The notes beneath the pieces are model-generated. The model did no database searches. It was given only the letters and a program-made list of their open reading frames with translations, and was not told the origin of the DNA. DNA of 64,000 nt from Mycetocola manganoxydans (GTDB taxonomy: Bacteria > Actinomycetota > Actinomycetes > Actinomycetales > Microbacteriaceae). Of the stretch, positions 45,618 to 53,762 are shown piece by piece. How positions within the stretch are numbered: the first letter of the stretch is position 1; the number at the start of each line of letters is the position of its first letter. Location of the stretch: positions 284,307-348,306 of the forward strand of contig NZ_RCUV01000003.1 in NCBI RefSeq assembly GCF_003667545.1. The letters are read 5' to 3'. A program made the position numbers and the translations under genes.

Positions 45618-45685
45618 CGAGCCCCGTGGCATCCGCTGCATCCCGTGGCATCCCGTGGCGTCCGTGGCATCCGTGGCATCCGCTG
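45618..45685. repeat. Cluster of GTGGCATCC-type direct repeats
   Basis: The nonamer GTGGCATCC or close variants recurs five or six times in tandem at 45627-45684, ending just before repeat family A copy 4. The GGCATCC core is the word over-used throughout the window, here piled up in a non-coding spacer. Confidence 0.7.
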
Positions 45686-45690
45686 ACGAA

Positions 45691-45763
45691 CGCGTTTTCA
45701 CGCACTGTGGACGAAAACACCCGTTGTTTCGCGTGATTCGGTCCGCAACGCGTGAAAACGCGG
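45691..45763. repeat. Palindromic repeat family A, copy 4
   Basis: Bounded by CGCGTTTTCACGCACTGTGG and CGCGTGAAAACGCGG, with GTCCGC and GTGGAC-type inner arms. The outer arms pair over at least 11 bases. Confidence 0.85.
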
Positions 45764-45810
45764 CAGCGAGCGGAACGCATCCCTGCCCAGCCGAATAGTC
45801 AGTTGCGCGT

Positions 45811-45842
45811 TATATCGGCCAACTGTATAGTTGCCCGATATA
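45811..45842 (+). promoter_or_regulatory. PadR operator overlapping the promoter
   Basis: TATATCGGCCAACT (45811-45824) and AGTTGCCCGATATA (45829-45842) form 14-base arms with one mismatch and a four-base centre. The size and A/T-rich ends fit a dimeric winged-helix PadR protein. The right arm runs into the Shine-Dalgarno sequence, so binding would block the PadR operon itself. Confidence 0.8.
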
Positions 45843-45852
45843 AGGAGGCGTG

Positions 45853-46173
45853 ATGAACCGGAATCCGCAATTGCCGCTCACCGAGACGGTGTTCTACATC
45901 CTGCTCGCCCTGATCGAGCCGGCTCACGGCTATGTGATCATGGCCCGGGTCGAGTCGATGAGCGGCGGGGCTGTGCGCCTCGCACCGGGCACGCTGTATG
46001 GCGCTCTCGACACCCTCCTGAAGCAACAGATGATTGCGCGGGTGGACAGCCCGGATCCGCGACGCAAGGTCTACGCGATCACCGATTCCGGATACCAGAC
46101 CCTCAAGCAGGACGCCGAGCGGATGACGCACCTCGTCAGCCTGTTCGACCAGACCCGGGGAGACAACCAGTGA
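45853..46173 (+). CDS. PadR family transcriptional regulator
   Basis: A 106-residue PadR protein: LTETVFYILLALIEPAHGYV starts the winged helix, GAVRLAPGTLYGALDTLLKQ carries the recognition helix and the L-x-P-G-T-L-Y motif, and DPRRKVYAITDSGYQTLKQD forms the wing. It lacks the long C-terminal dimer helix of classic PadR, which is usual for the short subfamily. AAGGAGG precedes the ATG; a GTG one codon earlier is possible. It is translated together with the DUF2812 gene and very likely represses both. Confidence 0.92.
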   Translation: MNRNPQLPLTETVFYILLALIEPAHGYVIMARVESMSGGAVRLAPGTLYGALDTLLKQQMIARVDSPDPRRKVYAITDSGYQTLKQDAERMTHLVSLFDQTRGDNQ

Positions 46174-46793
46174 AAACTCTCAGAATGTTCGTCGACTACG
46201 ACAAGGAAGAAGCCTGGCTGAACGAGATGGCCGGCAAAGGCCATCTCGTCGTCAAGGCGGGGCCACTGTATTCGTTCACACCGATCGAGCCCGGCGCAGC
46301 GGTCGTGCGTGTCGATCACCAGCCCAGCATGAAGGCGGGTGACTTCGACGATTATCGCAATCTCTTCGCGGATGCCGGCTGGCAGCACCTCGCCGGAACT
46401 CGCGGGAGCGGGGAGCAATACTTCGCCTCCTTCTCCGGCGACGCGAACGCTGACATCTTCTCCGAGAACGAGTCCAAAGCCCAGCGGTATCGCCGGGCAA
46501 TGACGACGAACTCGGCGATTCTGCTCCCGCTCTTCGTCATCGTGGTCGCCCTGTGGTCGACGTGGAATGTGAGCCCGGAGTCGTTTCTCTCGCCGCGGGA
46601 CTGGTACCTCACTCCCGGGCTCTGGGAGAGGGAAGGGTGGGCGTTCGCGGGAGCCTTCCTGTTTGAAACCCCGATTGTCGCCCTCCGTGTCGGCGGGCCG
46701 CTGATCCTCATCGGGTCGTGCATCGTCATTCTGGTGCTCCTCGCGTACCAGTGGGTGCTGTACCGCAGGACTCGCGCCCGGGCCCGCGCGTAG
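46170..46793 (+). CDS. DUF2812 membrane protein
   Basis: A 207-residue protein with an N-terminal soluble DUF2812 part (KEEAWLNEMAGKGHLVVKAG, the E-x-x-W-L-N-x-M-x-x-x-G pattern) and two membrane spans after residue 110 (AILLPLFVIVVALWSTW; GGPLILIGSCIVILVLLAYQ). DUF2812 proteins are regularly paired with short PadR regulators and are thought to take part in envelope stress responses, although their action is unknown. The GTG overlaps the PadR stop. Confidence 0.85.
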   Translation: MKTLRMFVDYDKEEAWLNEMAGKGHLVVKAGPLYSFTPIEPGAAVVRVDHQPSMKAGDFDDYRNLFADAGWQHLAGTRGSGEQYFASFSGDANADIFSENESKAQRYRRAMTTNSAILLPLFVIVVALWSTWNVSPESFLSPRDWYLTPGLWEREGWAFAGAFLFETPIVALRVGGPLILIGSCIVILVLLAYQWVLYRRTRARARA

Positions 46794-46805
46794 CGCCACG
46801 CGTGC

Positions 46806-46878
46806 CGCCTTTTCACCCACTGTGGACGAAAACACCCGGCGTACCGGATGCTTTCGTCCGCGCCGGGTGAATTCGCGC
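46806..46878. repeat. Palindromic repeat family A, copy 5
   Basis: Bounded by CGCCTTTTCACCCACTGTGG and GGGTGAATTCGCG. The inner arms ACCCGGCGTACCGG are well kept, the outer ones partly decayed. Confidence 0.75.
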
Positions 46879-47022
46879 CGCGGCATCCGCTCAACGTCGC
46901 CATTAGCGCCACGGCATCCGCTTCGCACAGGCGTCGAGCACCAGGTCGCCGTACGCCTCGCAGCTTGCCCCGGCCAGATCAACCCCTCGCCGCAGGGGGC
47001 GGAACTGATCGAAGCTGAGGGA

Positions 47023-47859
47023 GTGACTCCGCAGCGCATCAGCACCTTTACTCGCGACGGCCTGACCTTCGAGGTCTCAGACACCGGGCCGCTCGATGGA
47101 CAGACCGTTGTGCTCCTCCACGGGTTCCCCGCAAATAGGCACAGTTTCGATGAGGTCGTCCCGATCCTGAACGCAGCGGGGTTCCGCACCCTCGCCCCGA
47201 ACCAGCGCGGGTACTCGGATGGCGCGCGCCCACACCGCAGCAGGGACTATCGGGCGGTGGAGCTCCAGCGCGACGTTCTCGCGCTCGTCGACGTCGCTGG
47301 CGTGGACCGCGTCCATCTCGTCGGCCACGACTGGGGCGGCGTGCTCGCATGGCAGCTGGGAGCGGTTGCACCGGAACGGCTCACCGGACTCACCGTGCTG
47401 TCGACGCCGCATCCGTCCGCGATGATTCGTTCGCTCGTGGCATCCGCTCAGGCGTTGCGTTCCTTCTATGTGCTCGTGTTTCAGTTGCCGATGCTGCCGG
47501 AGTTGCTGTTGCGCAAGAAAGTGGAGCCGCTGCTGCGTCGGATGGGTCTGAACGCCGACGCCGCTGCCGAATACGGGCGGTTCATGTCGAAACACGGCCG
47601 CCTCACCGGGGGACTTCACTGGTACCGGGCGCTGTGGCTCCCCGATCGTCGGACGTCGCGCAGACGCCTGGTTACCGTGCCGACCACCTATCTGTGGGGC
47701 AACGGCGACCAGACACTCGGGCGCCGGGCAGCAGAGCTCAGCGGCTCGTACGTGCGCGCTGAGTACCGGTTCATCGAGGTGGACGAGAATCACTGGTTGC
47801 CCGAGAACGCTCCGCGAGTTGTTGCCGCTGCGATCCTCGACGACCTCCGGTTGCCGTAA
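47023..47859 (+). CDS. Alpha/beta hydrolase (epoxide hydrolase-like)
   Basis: A 278-residue alpha/beta hydrolase. VVLLHGFPANRHSFDEVVPI holds the H-G-F-P oxyanion motif, LAPNQRGYSDGARP follows, and VGHDWGGVLAW is the nucleophile elbow with Asp instead of Ser, the arrangement of epoxide hydrolases and haloalkane dehalogenases. The catalytic His is in DENHWLPENAP. The start is uncertain: the GTG at 47023 has GAGG only a few bases away, while the frame stays open upstream through a family A repeat without domain content. Confidence 0.85.
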   Translation: MTPQRISTFTRDGLTFEVSDTGPLDGQTVVLLHGFPANRHSFDEVVPILNAAGFRTLAPNQRGYSDGARPHRSRDYRAVELQRDVLALVDVAGVDRVHLVGHDWGGVLAWQLGAVAPERLTGLTVLSTPHPSAMIRSLVASAQALRSFYVLVFQLPMLPELLLRKKVEPLLRRMGLNADAAAEYGRFMSKHGRLTGGLHWYRALWLPDRRTSRRRLVTVPTTYLWGNGDQTLGRRAAELSGSYVRAEYRFIEVDENHWLPENAPRVVAAAILDDLRLP

Positions 47860-47873
47860 GGCCGGCTCGGTGT

Positions 47874-47946
47874 CGCGTTCTCACTCACTGCGGACGAAAA
47901 CACTCGGCGTACCGGGTGATCCGGTCCGCGCCGGGTGAAAAGGCGG
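47874..47946. repeat. Palindromic repeat family A, copy 6
   Basis: Bounded by TCGCGTTCTCACTCACTGCG and CGGGTGAAAAGGCGG. It shares an additional flank, GGCTCGGTG, with copy 7, showing that these two come from one recent duplication. Confidence 0.85.
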
Positions 47947-48023
47947 GCGAGGCGCCCCGTGGCATCCGCACGCCCCCGCACGTCGGCGAGGACGACACCG
48001 CGTCACGCCCGGCGGCTCGGTGT

Positions 48024-48096
48024 CGCGTTCTCACTCACTCCGGACGAAAACACTCGGCATACCGGGTGATGCGGTCCGCACCGGGTGAAAACGCGG
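48024..48096. repeat. Palindromic repeat family A, copy 7
   Basis: Differs from copy 6, 150 bases away, at only a handful of positions. The arms TCGCGTTCTCAC and GTGAAAACGCGG bracket GGACGAAAACACTCGGCATA and ACCGGGTGATGCGGTCC. Confidence 0.85.
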
Positions 48097-48105
48097 GGGC
48101 CCGCG

Positions 48106-48978
48106 TCAGCGCACGGGCCGCGCAGCCGCCGTCGTTGTCGTCCGGATCCGGTACAGGCTCGACGACGCCGTGATGTACAGCTCGGTGCCGTCGGGCCCGC
48201 CAAAGCACACGTTCGACGCCACCTCGGGCACCGGGAGGTCGAGCAGAAGTGTGCCATCCGGCGCCAGCACCTGCACGGCATCCCCCGCTGACGTCCACAC
48301 CCGGCCAGCGACGTCAATGCGCAGCCCATCGGTCGTTCCGGCCGGTGCCGCGAACACGCGCGACTCCCCCGTGTCGACCCGATACTCACGGATGTGCCCG
48401 CCACCGACGCCCGTGTCCGTCACGTAGAGCAGCGACTCATCGGGTGAGAACGCGAGCCCGTTCGGGTGCACCATGTCGGTGATCACTGGGGTCGCGATAC
48501 CGGTGGTGGCGTCGAGCCGGAAGACGAAGCATCCGCCGTACTCCTCGTTCCCCGGGTGCCCCTCGCGCCCACTGGGCTGGATGCCGTAGGGCGGGTCGGT
48601 GAACCAGATCGCGCCGTCGGATGCCACGACAACGTCGTTCGGGGAGTTGAACCGTCCGCCTTCCCACCGTTCGGCGAGCACCTCGACCTGGCCGTCGACC
48701 TCACGCTCGACCGCCCGGCGACCGTGGCTGCACTGCACGACGCGCCCTTCGGAGTCGAGGGTGCGGCCGTTGGTGTACTCGACGTCGTCGCGGTGAACGC
48801 GGGTCTCACCCGTGGTGCGGTCGAACGCGAGGATGCGCGTGTTCGGGATGTCGCTGAACCGCACCGTCCGCGACTCGGGCACCCACAGTGGCCCCTCGAG
48901 CCATTCGCCTCCGGTCCACAGTCTCTCGAGGTCGCCGGTGAGGAGGCCGTGGGTGTCTGCAGTCGCGTCGTTGCTCAT
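48106..48978 (-). CDS. SMP-30/gluconolactonase family protein
   Basis: A 290-residue six-bladed beta-propeller hydrolase. EGPLWVPESRTVRFSDIPNT contains the metal-binding E-G-P start, FNSPNDVVVASDGAIWFTDP the N-D and D-P metal ligands, and VHPNGLAFSPDESLLYVTDT the last catalytic Asp region. It would open sugar lactones with a divalent metal; the actual lactone is unknown. No signal peptide is present. The ATG is preceded by a leaderless TAGCGT element. Confidence 0.9.
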   Translation of the reverse strand: MSNDATADTHGLLTGDLERLWTGGEWLEGPLWVPESRTVRFSDIPNTRILAFDRTTGETRVHRDDVEYTNGRTLDSEGRVVQCSHGRRAVEREVDGQVEVLAERWEGGRFNSPNDVVVASDGAIWFTDPPYGIQPSGREGHPGNEEYGGCFVFRLDATTGIATPVITDMVHPNGLAFSPDESLLYVTDTGVGGGHIREYRVDTGESRVFAAPAGTTDGLRIDVAGRVWTSAGDAVQVLAPDGTLLLDLPVPEVASNVCFGGPDGTELYITASSSLYRIRTTTTAAARPVR

Positions 48979-48990
48979 GCGCCCACGCTA
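48979..48990 (-). promoter_or_regulatory. Leaderless -10 element of the SMP-30 gene
   Basis: TAGCGT (48990-48985) stands six bases before the ATG, identical to the hexamers at 152-147 and 4151-4156. The -35 position falls inside repeat C copy 2, which may have brought or altered it. Confidence 0.5.
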
Positions 48991-49004
48991 GCAACGCACG
49001 ACCC

Positions 49005-49096
49005 GGCTTGCTCGGTCGACAACGGCCGGATCCCGCCGGATTCTTCGACCACTATCGACCGAGCAACGCCCCGCACCAGCCAAAAGTGGCCGAGCA
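49005..49096. repeat. Palindromic repeat family C, copy 2
   Basis: About 92 bases starting GCTTGCTCGGTCGACAACGG, then TTCGACCACTATCGACCGAG and ending AAAAGTGGCCGAGCA. The arms TCGGTCGA and TCGACCGA pair. It is nearly identical in its right half to copy 4 at 52113. Confidence 0.85.
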
Positions 49097-49102
49097 TCCC
49101 GG

Positions 49103-50686
49103 TCAATGCCCCTTGAGGAACCACGCCGTCACTGCCGACCGTGACCCGACCCCCAGCTTGTGGAGAATGTTGGCCACATGGTTCTCGATTGTGCGCTCGG
49201 ATAGGTACAGTCTCGTGGCGATCGCCCGGTTGCTCAGCCCCCTGGAAACGAGGGCGGCCACTTCCGATTCGCGAACGGTGAGCGGATGCCGCAACGAATC
49301 GGCACCGCGCCCCCCTGGCACGACATCGAGTCGGTTCAGATGTGTTCGCGCCTCAGCGGCGAAGTGCGCGGACCCCAGCCCCTCGGAGAGTTCGATCGCC
49401 GTCTCGAGGTGCCGGCGAGCAGCAGCCGGGTCGCCACGAAGCGCGGCGAGTTTGCCCAGGGTAAGCGCCACCGGACCGGCAGATGGGGTCATCGCGTTCG
49501 CCACCGCCTGCATCCGTTCGAACGGGAGAAGCTCGTCATACAGTTCGACGGCGGCGTCGCGGTCACCAAGGTAGACGCAGATTTGACTGTGGCCGACAGC
49601 GCCGATCAACCATTCAGGGCTGTGTCGCGGGAACTTCGCCAAGTGCGGCCTGATCTCCTTCCAAAGACCTTCAACCTCGCTTCGACGGTCCTGCGCGGTG
49701 AGGAGTGAGGCCAGCCAACCGCGGGCAAAGTAAGGAGCGTCCTCAAGGATCTTCCGCACGGACGCCTCAGCTTCGGCGAGGCCCGCGCCCGTGCGAACGG
49801 CGATGTCGCTCATCATGATGAGGTGCATCCAGCTCGCGCCGGCGTCCCCTGCCCCCGCAGCGGCACTCAGGGCATCGTCGGCGCGGAGCTTCGCCTCGGC
49901 GAATCGACCTTCAAGATGAAGTAATACGCCCTGCACGAGCATCAGTCGCCAGTCCCACAGCGGTTCACGCAAGCGCGTGACGACTGCAGTCAGCACGCTC
50001 AACTCGGCCGTTAGATCGACGATATTTCCGAGTTGCAGGAGAGCGTCGATACGCCACAAGAGACCCCAGGCGAGAAAGTCGTCGACACCGTGGCGTCGAC
50101 CGAGATCCAAGGCACGGTCGGCTATGGCGAGCCGGTCGTCGACGTACCCCGCCCACACCTGCTGCACGTGCAGCGCGTTCAGGGTAAGGAACGCCGTGTC
50201 GGGGTCGTCGATCGCGGCATCCGGCAGCGCCTCGTCGAGAACGAAGTAGCGGGTACTCACCCACGGGCTCCCGGTCAATGCGAGCTGCGCTCGCACGCGG
50301 GCCGACCGCACAGGATCGCCCTCACCGAGTAGGGCGAGCGTTTCGATGCAAAGATCATGAATCTCGGCTTGCATCGCGAAGTCGCTGGTCCCACGCAGCA
50401 CGACAGCGGCATCCGCCATGGCAGCGGGTTCTTTTAGGCCTCGGGCCTTGTCAGCGACCGCCGTACACGTGCGCCAGGCGGCGACGGTTCGTCCCGCTCG
50501 GACCTGGCTGCCGGCGAGGGCCAGGAGCAGTGCCGTGTTCTGGATGCCGTCGGCCGAGTCATCCAACGCGATGGCCCGCTCCCACAGGTCGGTGGCTTCA
50601 GCGTGAGCACGCCGAGCGGTCGCTTCATGAGCCGCACGAAGCGTGGCCTCGAAGGAGGCCGAGCCCTTGCCGGACGATGCGGTCAC
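49103..50686 (-). CDS. LuxR-type transcriptional regulator with helical-repeat region
   Basis: A 527-residue regulator. The first 450 residues are helical with tetratricopeptide-like character ([40 protein letters not shown]) and no ATPase motifs, so it is not a full MalT/LAL protein. Residues 465-527 form the LuxR helix-turn-helix: [20 protein letters not shown] and [20 protein letters not shown]. The signal is unknown. GTG at 50686 has GATGAGGGC upstream and was preferred to the more distant frame start at 50791. It is divergent from two membrane protein genes that it may control. Confidence 0.82.
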   Translation of the reverse strand: MTASSGKGSASFEATLRAAHEATARRAHAEATDLWERAIALDDSADGIQNTALLLALAGSQVRAGRTVAAWRTCTAVADKARGLKEPAAMADAAVVLRGTSDFAMQAEIHDLCIETLALLGEGDPVRSARVRAQLALTGSPWVSTRYFVLDEALPDAAIDDPDTAFLTLNALHVQQVWAGYVDDRLAIADRALDLGRRHGVDDFLAWGLLWRIDALLQLGNIVDLTAELSVLTAVVTRLREPLWDWRLMLVQGVLLHLEGRFAEAKLRADDALSAAAGAGDAGASWMHLIMMSDIAVRTGAGLAEAEASVRKILEDAPYFARGWLASLLTAQDRRSEVEGLWKEIRPHLAKFPRHSPEWLIGAVGHSQICVYLGDRDAAVELYDELLPFERMQAVANAMTPSAGPVALTLGKLAALRGDPAAARRHLETAIELSEGLGSAHFAAEARTHLNRLDVVPGGRGADSLRHPLTVRESEVAALVSRGLSNRAIATRLYLSERTIENHVANILHKLGVGSRSAVTAWFLKGH

Positions 50687-50810
50687 GCCCTCATCGTATT
50701 CGCGCACTCGGCAACGGGGAACTGAGTGGAGAGTCGAGTGTTTCCACGGATTCCGCGGAGGTCGCAAGCGAGCAATCTGAAGACACCACACTCAGCCCAA
50801 GGAGAGCATC

Positions 50811-51455
50811 ATGGTTGCTATATCAGAGACAGTGTCCAGGCCCCAGAGCAGGCAGATTCGAACGTGGGGCGCGATCGGGTTCTGGGGCGGGGTCGCTGGC
50901 GCACTGTCCGCTGCTCTGCTAATTCTTTACCCGGCCGAGGTTCCACTGGAACGCTTCAGCTACCCGTTCCGCGGTATCGGGTTCACCATTGCGCAGATGT
51001 TCTTCGCAATCCACCACCTGACGATGGTGCTGGTGGTCGTCGGACTGCTGCGATCCGCATCAGGTCGATCGCGGCTCGCCGCTGGCGGTTTGATCGTGGC
51101 CATCGTCGGACTCATCCTTTTGTCGATGCTCGAGATCGTCGTGCTGACGGCGGCGGATGCTGTGGTCGGCGACCCACTCTTCGACACGATGTCGTCGCTA
51201 TTCGGAGTTCCGATGATGCTCATCGCGATCGGTCTTGTGAGCGGCGGAATCGGGATCCTGCGCGCGGGCGTGTGGCGCGGTCGGGAACGAGCGTTGCCGG
51301 TGATTCTCGGCGCGTACGTGATTGTCGGGGTGATTCCGGCCCTGTTCGGGCCGAACTGGCTGGGCCGTGTAGCGATCGGGATCTGGTGCCTGCTGTTCGC
51401 CGCACAGGGCTGGATTCTCTGGCGCGGCTCCCTCTCCCAATCGGAGGTCGAATAA
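50811..51455 (+). CDS. Hypothetical membrane protein, six to seven spans
   Basis: A 214-residue integral membrane protein. Spans include GFWGGVAGALSAALLILY, AQMFFAIHHLTMVLVVVGLL, GGLIVAIVGLILLSMLEIVV and VILGAYVIVGVIPALFG. No enzyme motif is seen and no family is recognised with certainty. AAGGAGAG precedes the ATG. It overlaps the next gene by one base (TAATG) and is divergent from the LuxR regulator. Confidence 0.75.
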   Translation: MVAISETVSRPQSRQIRTWGAIGFWGGVAGALSAALLILYPAEVPLERFSYPFRGIGFTIAQMFFAIHHLTMVLVVVGLLRSASGRSRLAAGGLIVAIVGLILLSMLEIVVLTAADAVVGDPLFDTMSSLFGVPMMLIAIGLVSGGIGILRAGVWRGRERALPVILGAYVIVGVIPALFGPNWLGRVAIGIWCLLFAAQGWILWRGSLSQSEVE

Positions 51456-52057
51456 TGACCGAGCGCAGCCTGGATCCGATCCTTCTCGGTGCAGTCGGCG
51501 GACTGGCGTGGGCGGCGAGCCTGCGCGGCTTCATGACCGAGGTTGCCGGGAGCGAATCACAGGTCTCCTGGACCGACACCTTCGTCGGCATCCTGCTGCC
51601 CGGGTTGGTAGCGGGTGGACTACTGGGGTGGGCGGAGCTGCGGCGTCGCGAGAGCCGCCCGGTTCGCGCCCTGACTGCGGCACCATTGTTGTTCGCGGTG
51701 GCGACCCTCTCTTTGCCCGGCCAACTGATGGCGTTCGTCACAACGGGTATCGGGGGCGGAGCCGTGGCCGTCCCGCTGATGGGCATCATGGGCGGCTATG
51801 TCCTGGCCGGTCGTCACCGCTGGGCACGCATCGCGTGCAGCGCACTCGCCATTTCGCTCCTTGCCCTGGCAGCTGTCTTCACAGTGGTTCTGGGCATCCC
51901 CCTCACTGCCCGCACCACCTGGGTCGCCGTGCTCATCCTTACCCTGCTCGTCGTGCAAGCGTGGGCGTGCGCGATCCCACTGCGTGCCGCTCCGGCCGCT
52001 TCAGGCCGGGCGCGTCGGTCTCTGTCAACGGATGCCGCTCCACTGCTCGGTCGATAA
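51455..52057 (+). CDS. Hypothetical membrane protein, five to six spans
   Basis: A 200-residue membrane protein co-translated with the preceding one. Spans include ILLGAVGGLAWAASLRGFM, FVGILLPGLVAGGLLGWAEL, IGGGAVAVPLMGIMGGYVLA and AVLILTLLVVQAWACAIPL. Its last codons (LLGR and stop) are formed by repeat family C copy 3, so the repeat has replaced or extended the original C-terminus. No family was recognised. Confidence 0.72.
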   Translation: MTERSLDPILLGAVGGLAWAASLRGFMTEVAGSESQVSWTDTFVGILLPGLVAGGLLGWAELRRRESRPVRALTAAPLLFAVATLSLPGQLMAFVTTGIGGGAVAVPLMGIMGGYVLAGRHRWARIACSALAISLLALAAVFTVVLGIPLTARTTWVAVLILTLLVVQAWACAIPLRAAPAASGRARRSLSTDAAPLLGR

Positions 52058-52100
52058 TGGCTGCAGCTGACGAACATCTGCAGCCAGAACGGACGGAGCA
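52044..52100. repeat. Palindromic repeat family C, copy 3
   Basis: Starts TGCTCGGTCGATAATGGCTG and ends GAACGGACGGAGCA, with GCTGCAG and CTGCAGC arms in the centre. It overlaps the end of the upstream gene and gives it its stop codon. Confidence 0.7.
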
Positions 52101-52112
52101 CGCGCGCGCTTC

Positions 52113-52204
52113 GGCTTGCTCGGTCGACAATGGCTAGACCCCGGCCCGTTTTTCGACCACTATCGACCGAGCAACACCGCGCACCAGCCAAAAGTGGCCG
52201 AGCA
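52113..52204. repeat. Palindromic repeat family C, copy 4
   Basis: About 92 bases starting GCTTGCTCGGTCGACAATGG and continuing TTCGACCACTATCGACCGAG to AAAAGTGGCCGAGCA. It lies only 13 bases from copy 3 and closely matches copy 2. Confidence 0.85.
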
Positions 52205-52235
52205 AGCGGGCCGCGGGGCCGCCGGCGAGCGGATG

Positions 52236-53294
52236 CTACGCGGCAGGCGCCGGGATCGTCGCGGTGTCGATCACGAAGCGGTAGCGCACGTCACTCTTGA
52301 CGACGCGCTCGTACGCCTCGTCGACCTGGTCGGCGCCGATGACTTCGACGTCAGCACCGAGACCGTGCTCGGCACAGAAGTCGAGCATCTCCTGCGTCTC
52401 GCGGATGCCACCGATGTTCGACCCGGCGAGGCTGCGGCGTCCACCCGTGAGGGAGAACACGCGGAAGGTCTGCTCGTTTTCGGGCAGCCCGACGAAGACC
52501 ATCGACCCGTTGAGGGTGAGCATCGACAGGTACTTGTCGATCGGCAGGTCCGCCGACACCGTGTTGATGATGAGGTCGAAGCGCTTGCGGTTGGTCTTGA
52601 AGGTCTCGTCGTCGCTCGTCGCGAAGTAGTCGGTCGCGCCGAGGCGCATCCCGTCTTCCTTCTTGGACAGCGTCTGGCTGAGCACGGTCACTTCGGCGCC
52701 GAGCGCGGCGGCGATCTTGACGCCCATGTGTCCGAGCCCGCCCATACCGACGATCGCGACCTTCTTGCCGGGGCCTGCACCCCAGTGCTTGAGCGGCGAG
52801 TAGGTGGTGATCCCGGCGCAGAGCAGCGGTGCGGCGACGTCGAGGTCGATTCCCTCGGGGATACTCAGCACGTAGTTCTCGTTGGCGACGATCGAGGTGC
52901 TGTAGCCCCCGTAGGTCTCTTCACCGGAGTACTCGCGGCCGTTGTAGGTGGCAACATTGCCCTTGAGGCAGAACTGTTCCTCGCCGGCAAGGCAGTTCTC
53001 GCATTCGCGGCAGGAGTCGACGAAGCATCCGATTCCGACCCGGTCACCGACCTTGTGTCTGGTGACGTCCGATCCGACGGCGCTGACGATGCCGGCGATT
53101 TCGTGGCCGGGCACCATCGGGAAGATCGCTGCACCCCACTCCTCACGGGCCTGGTGGATGTCGGAGTGGCAGATTCCGGCGAAGGCGATGTCGATCTGCA
53201 CATCGTTGGGGCCGACGTCGCGGCGTTCGATCGTGGAGCGCTCGAAGGCTGCTCCGGCGGATGCTGTCACGAGTGCGGGCACGGTGGTGGGCAT
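52236..53294 (-). CDS. Zinc-dependent NAD(P) alcohol dehydrogenase (cinnamyl/YahK type)
   Basis: A 352-residue medium-chain dehydrogenase. Catalytic zinc ligands are in [15 protein letters not shown] and [12 protein letters not shown], the structural zinc site is [15 protein letters not shown], and the nucleotide loop is [18 protein letters not shown]. The pattern matches broad-range NADP-dependent aldehyde reductases such as YahK/AdhC. GGAGG stands before the ATG. It has no operon partner; it may detoxify aldehydes. Confidence 0.92.
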   Translation of the reverse strand: MPTTVPALVTASAGAAFERSTIERRDVGPNDVQIDIAFAGICHSDIHQAREEWGAAIFPMVPGHEIAGIVSAVGSDVTRHKVGDRVGIGCFVDSCRECENCLAGEEQFCLKGNVATYNGREYSGEETYGGYSTSIVANENYVLSIPEGIDLDVAAPLLCAGITTYSPLKHWGAGPGKKVAIVGMGGLGHMGVKIAAALGAEVTVLSQTLSKKEDGMRLGATDYFATSDDETFKTNRKRFDLIINTVSADLPIDKYLSMLTLNGSMVFVGLPENEQTFRVFSLTGGRRSLAGSNIGGIRETQEMLDFCAEHGLGADVEVIGADQVDEAYERVVKSDVRYRFVIDTATIPAPAA

Positions 53295-53455
53295 GGGAAC
53301 CTCCGGAAGTGTGGTGGGGCGGCCGCGTCTGCGCTGCCGTCGGTCAACGCTACAGCGCCGCCCCGATCGCGAGGGGGTGCTTGCGCTCGGCTGAGCACGA
53401 GGTCCATCGCCTGCTTCTACCTCCCGTGAGGACCGAGGTGCTGCTCCCGGTCACT

Positions 53456-53511
53456 TCAGTGCGCGCAAAGTGCTCCCAAACCCGCGTCAGAGGTACTCTT
53501 GCGCGCACTGA
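53456..53511. repeat. Palindromic repeat family D, copy 1
   Basis: CAGTGCGCGCAA (53457-53468) and TTGCGCGCACTG (53499-53510) are perfect 12-base arms with an imperfect inner stem (AGTGCTCC, GGTACTCT). It lies in a 520-base gene-free stretch that otherwise holds only copy 2 and a terminator. Confidence 0.8.
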
Positions 53512-53523
53512 GTCTCAGCCGAA

Positions 53524-53583
53524 ATTTCACTGCGCGCTAAGTGCCCTCAAACCTGCGCTGGAGGTACTTTTGCGCACACTGAA
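53524..53583. repeat. Palindromic repeat family D, copy 2
   Basis: A decayed direct repeat of copy 1, 12 bases further on: CACTGCGCGCTAAGTGCC on the left and GGTACTTTTGCGCACACTGA on the right. The shared centre AAACCTGCG/AAACCCGCG shows descent from one element. Confidence 0.75.
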
Positions 53584-53762
53584 GCCGAAGAGCGAGAACT
53601 GAACTCTCGTCAGCGGAGACCGAAACTCAGTCCTCGGCCGACGAGGACGCGCACGCTGACGTACCGCGCTCTGCACCGCCGGCTCGACGATCGGTTGTCA
53701 TCGATGTCTCCACGCAGCAGGCACATCCATCCCGGCAACTCATCTGTGAAACGACGGCAGCA

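Noticed and set aside
40111..48096. Family A repeats as simple intrinsic terminators
   Set aside because: They lack T-runs, have a conserved 73-base two-stem layout and occur twice in a row, which terminators do not need; some terminator function is still possible.
53456..53583. CRISPR-like array
   Set aside because: Only two imperfect copies, each palindromic throughout, with no spacer structure and no cas genes.
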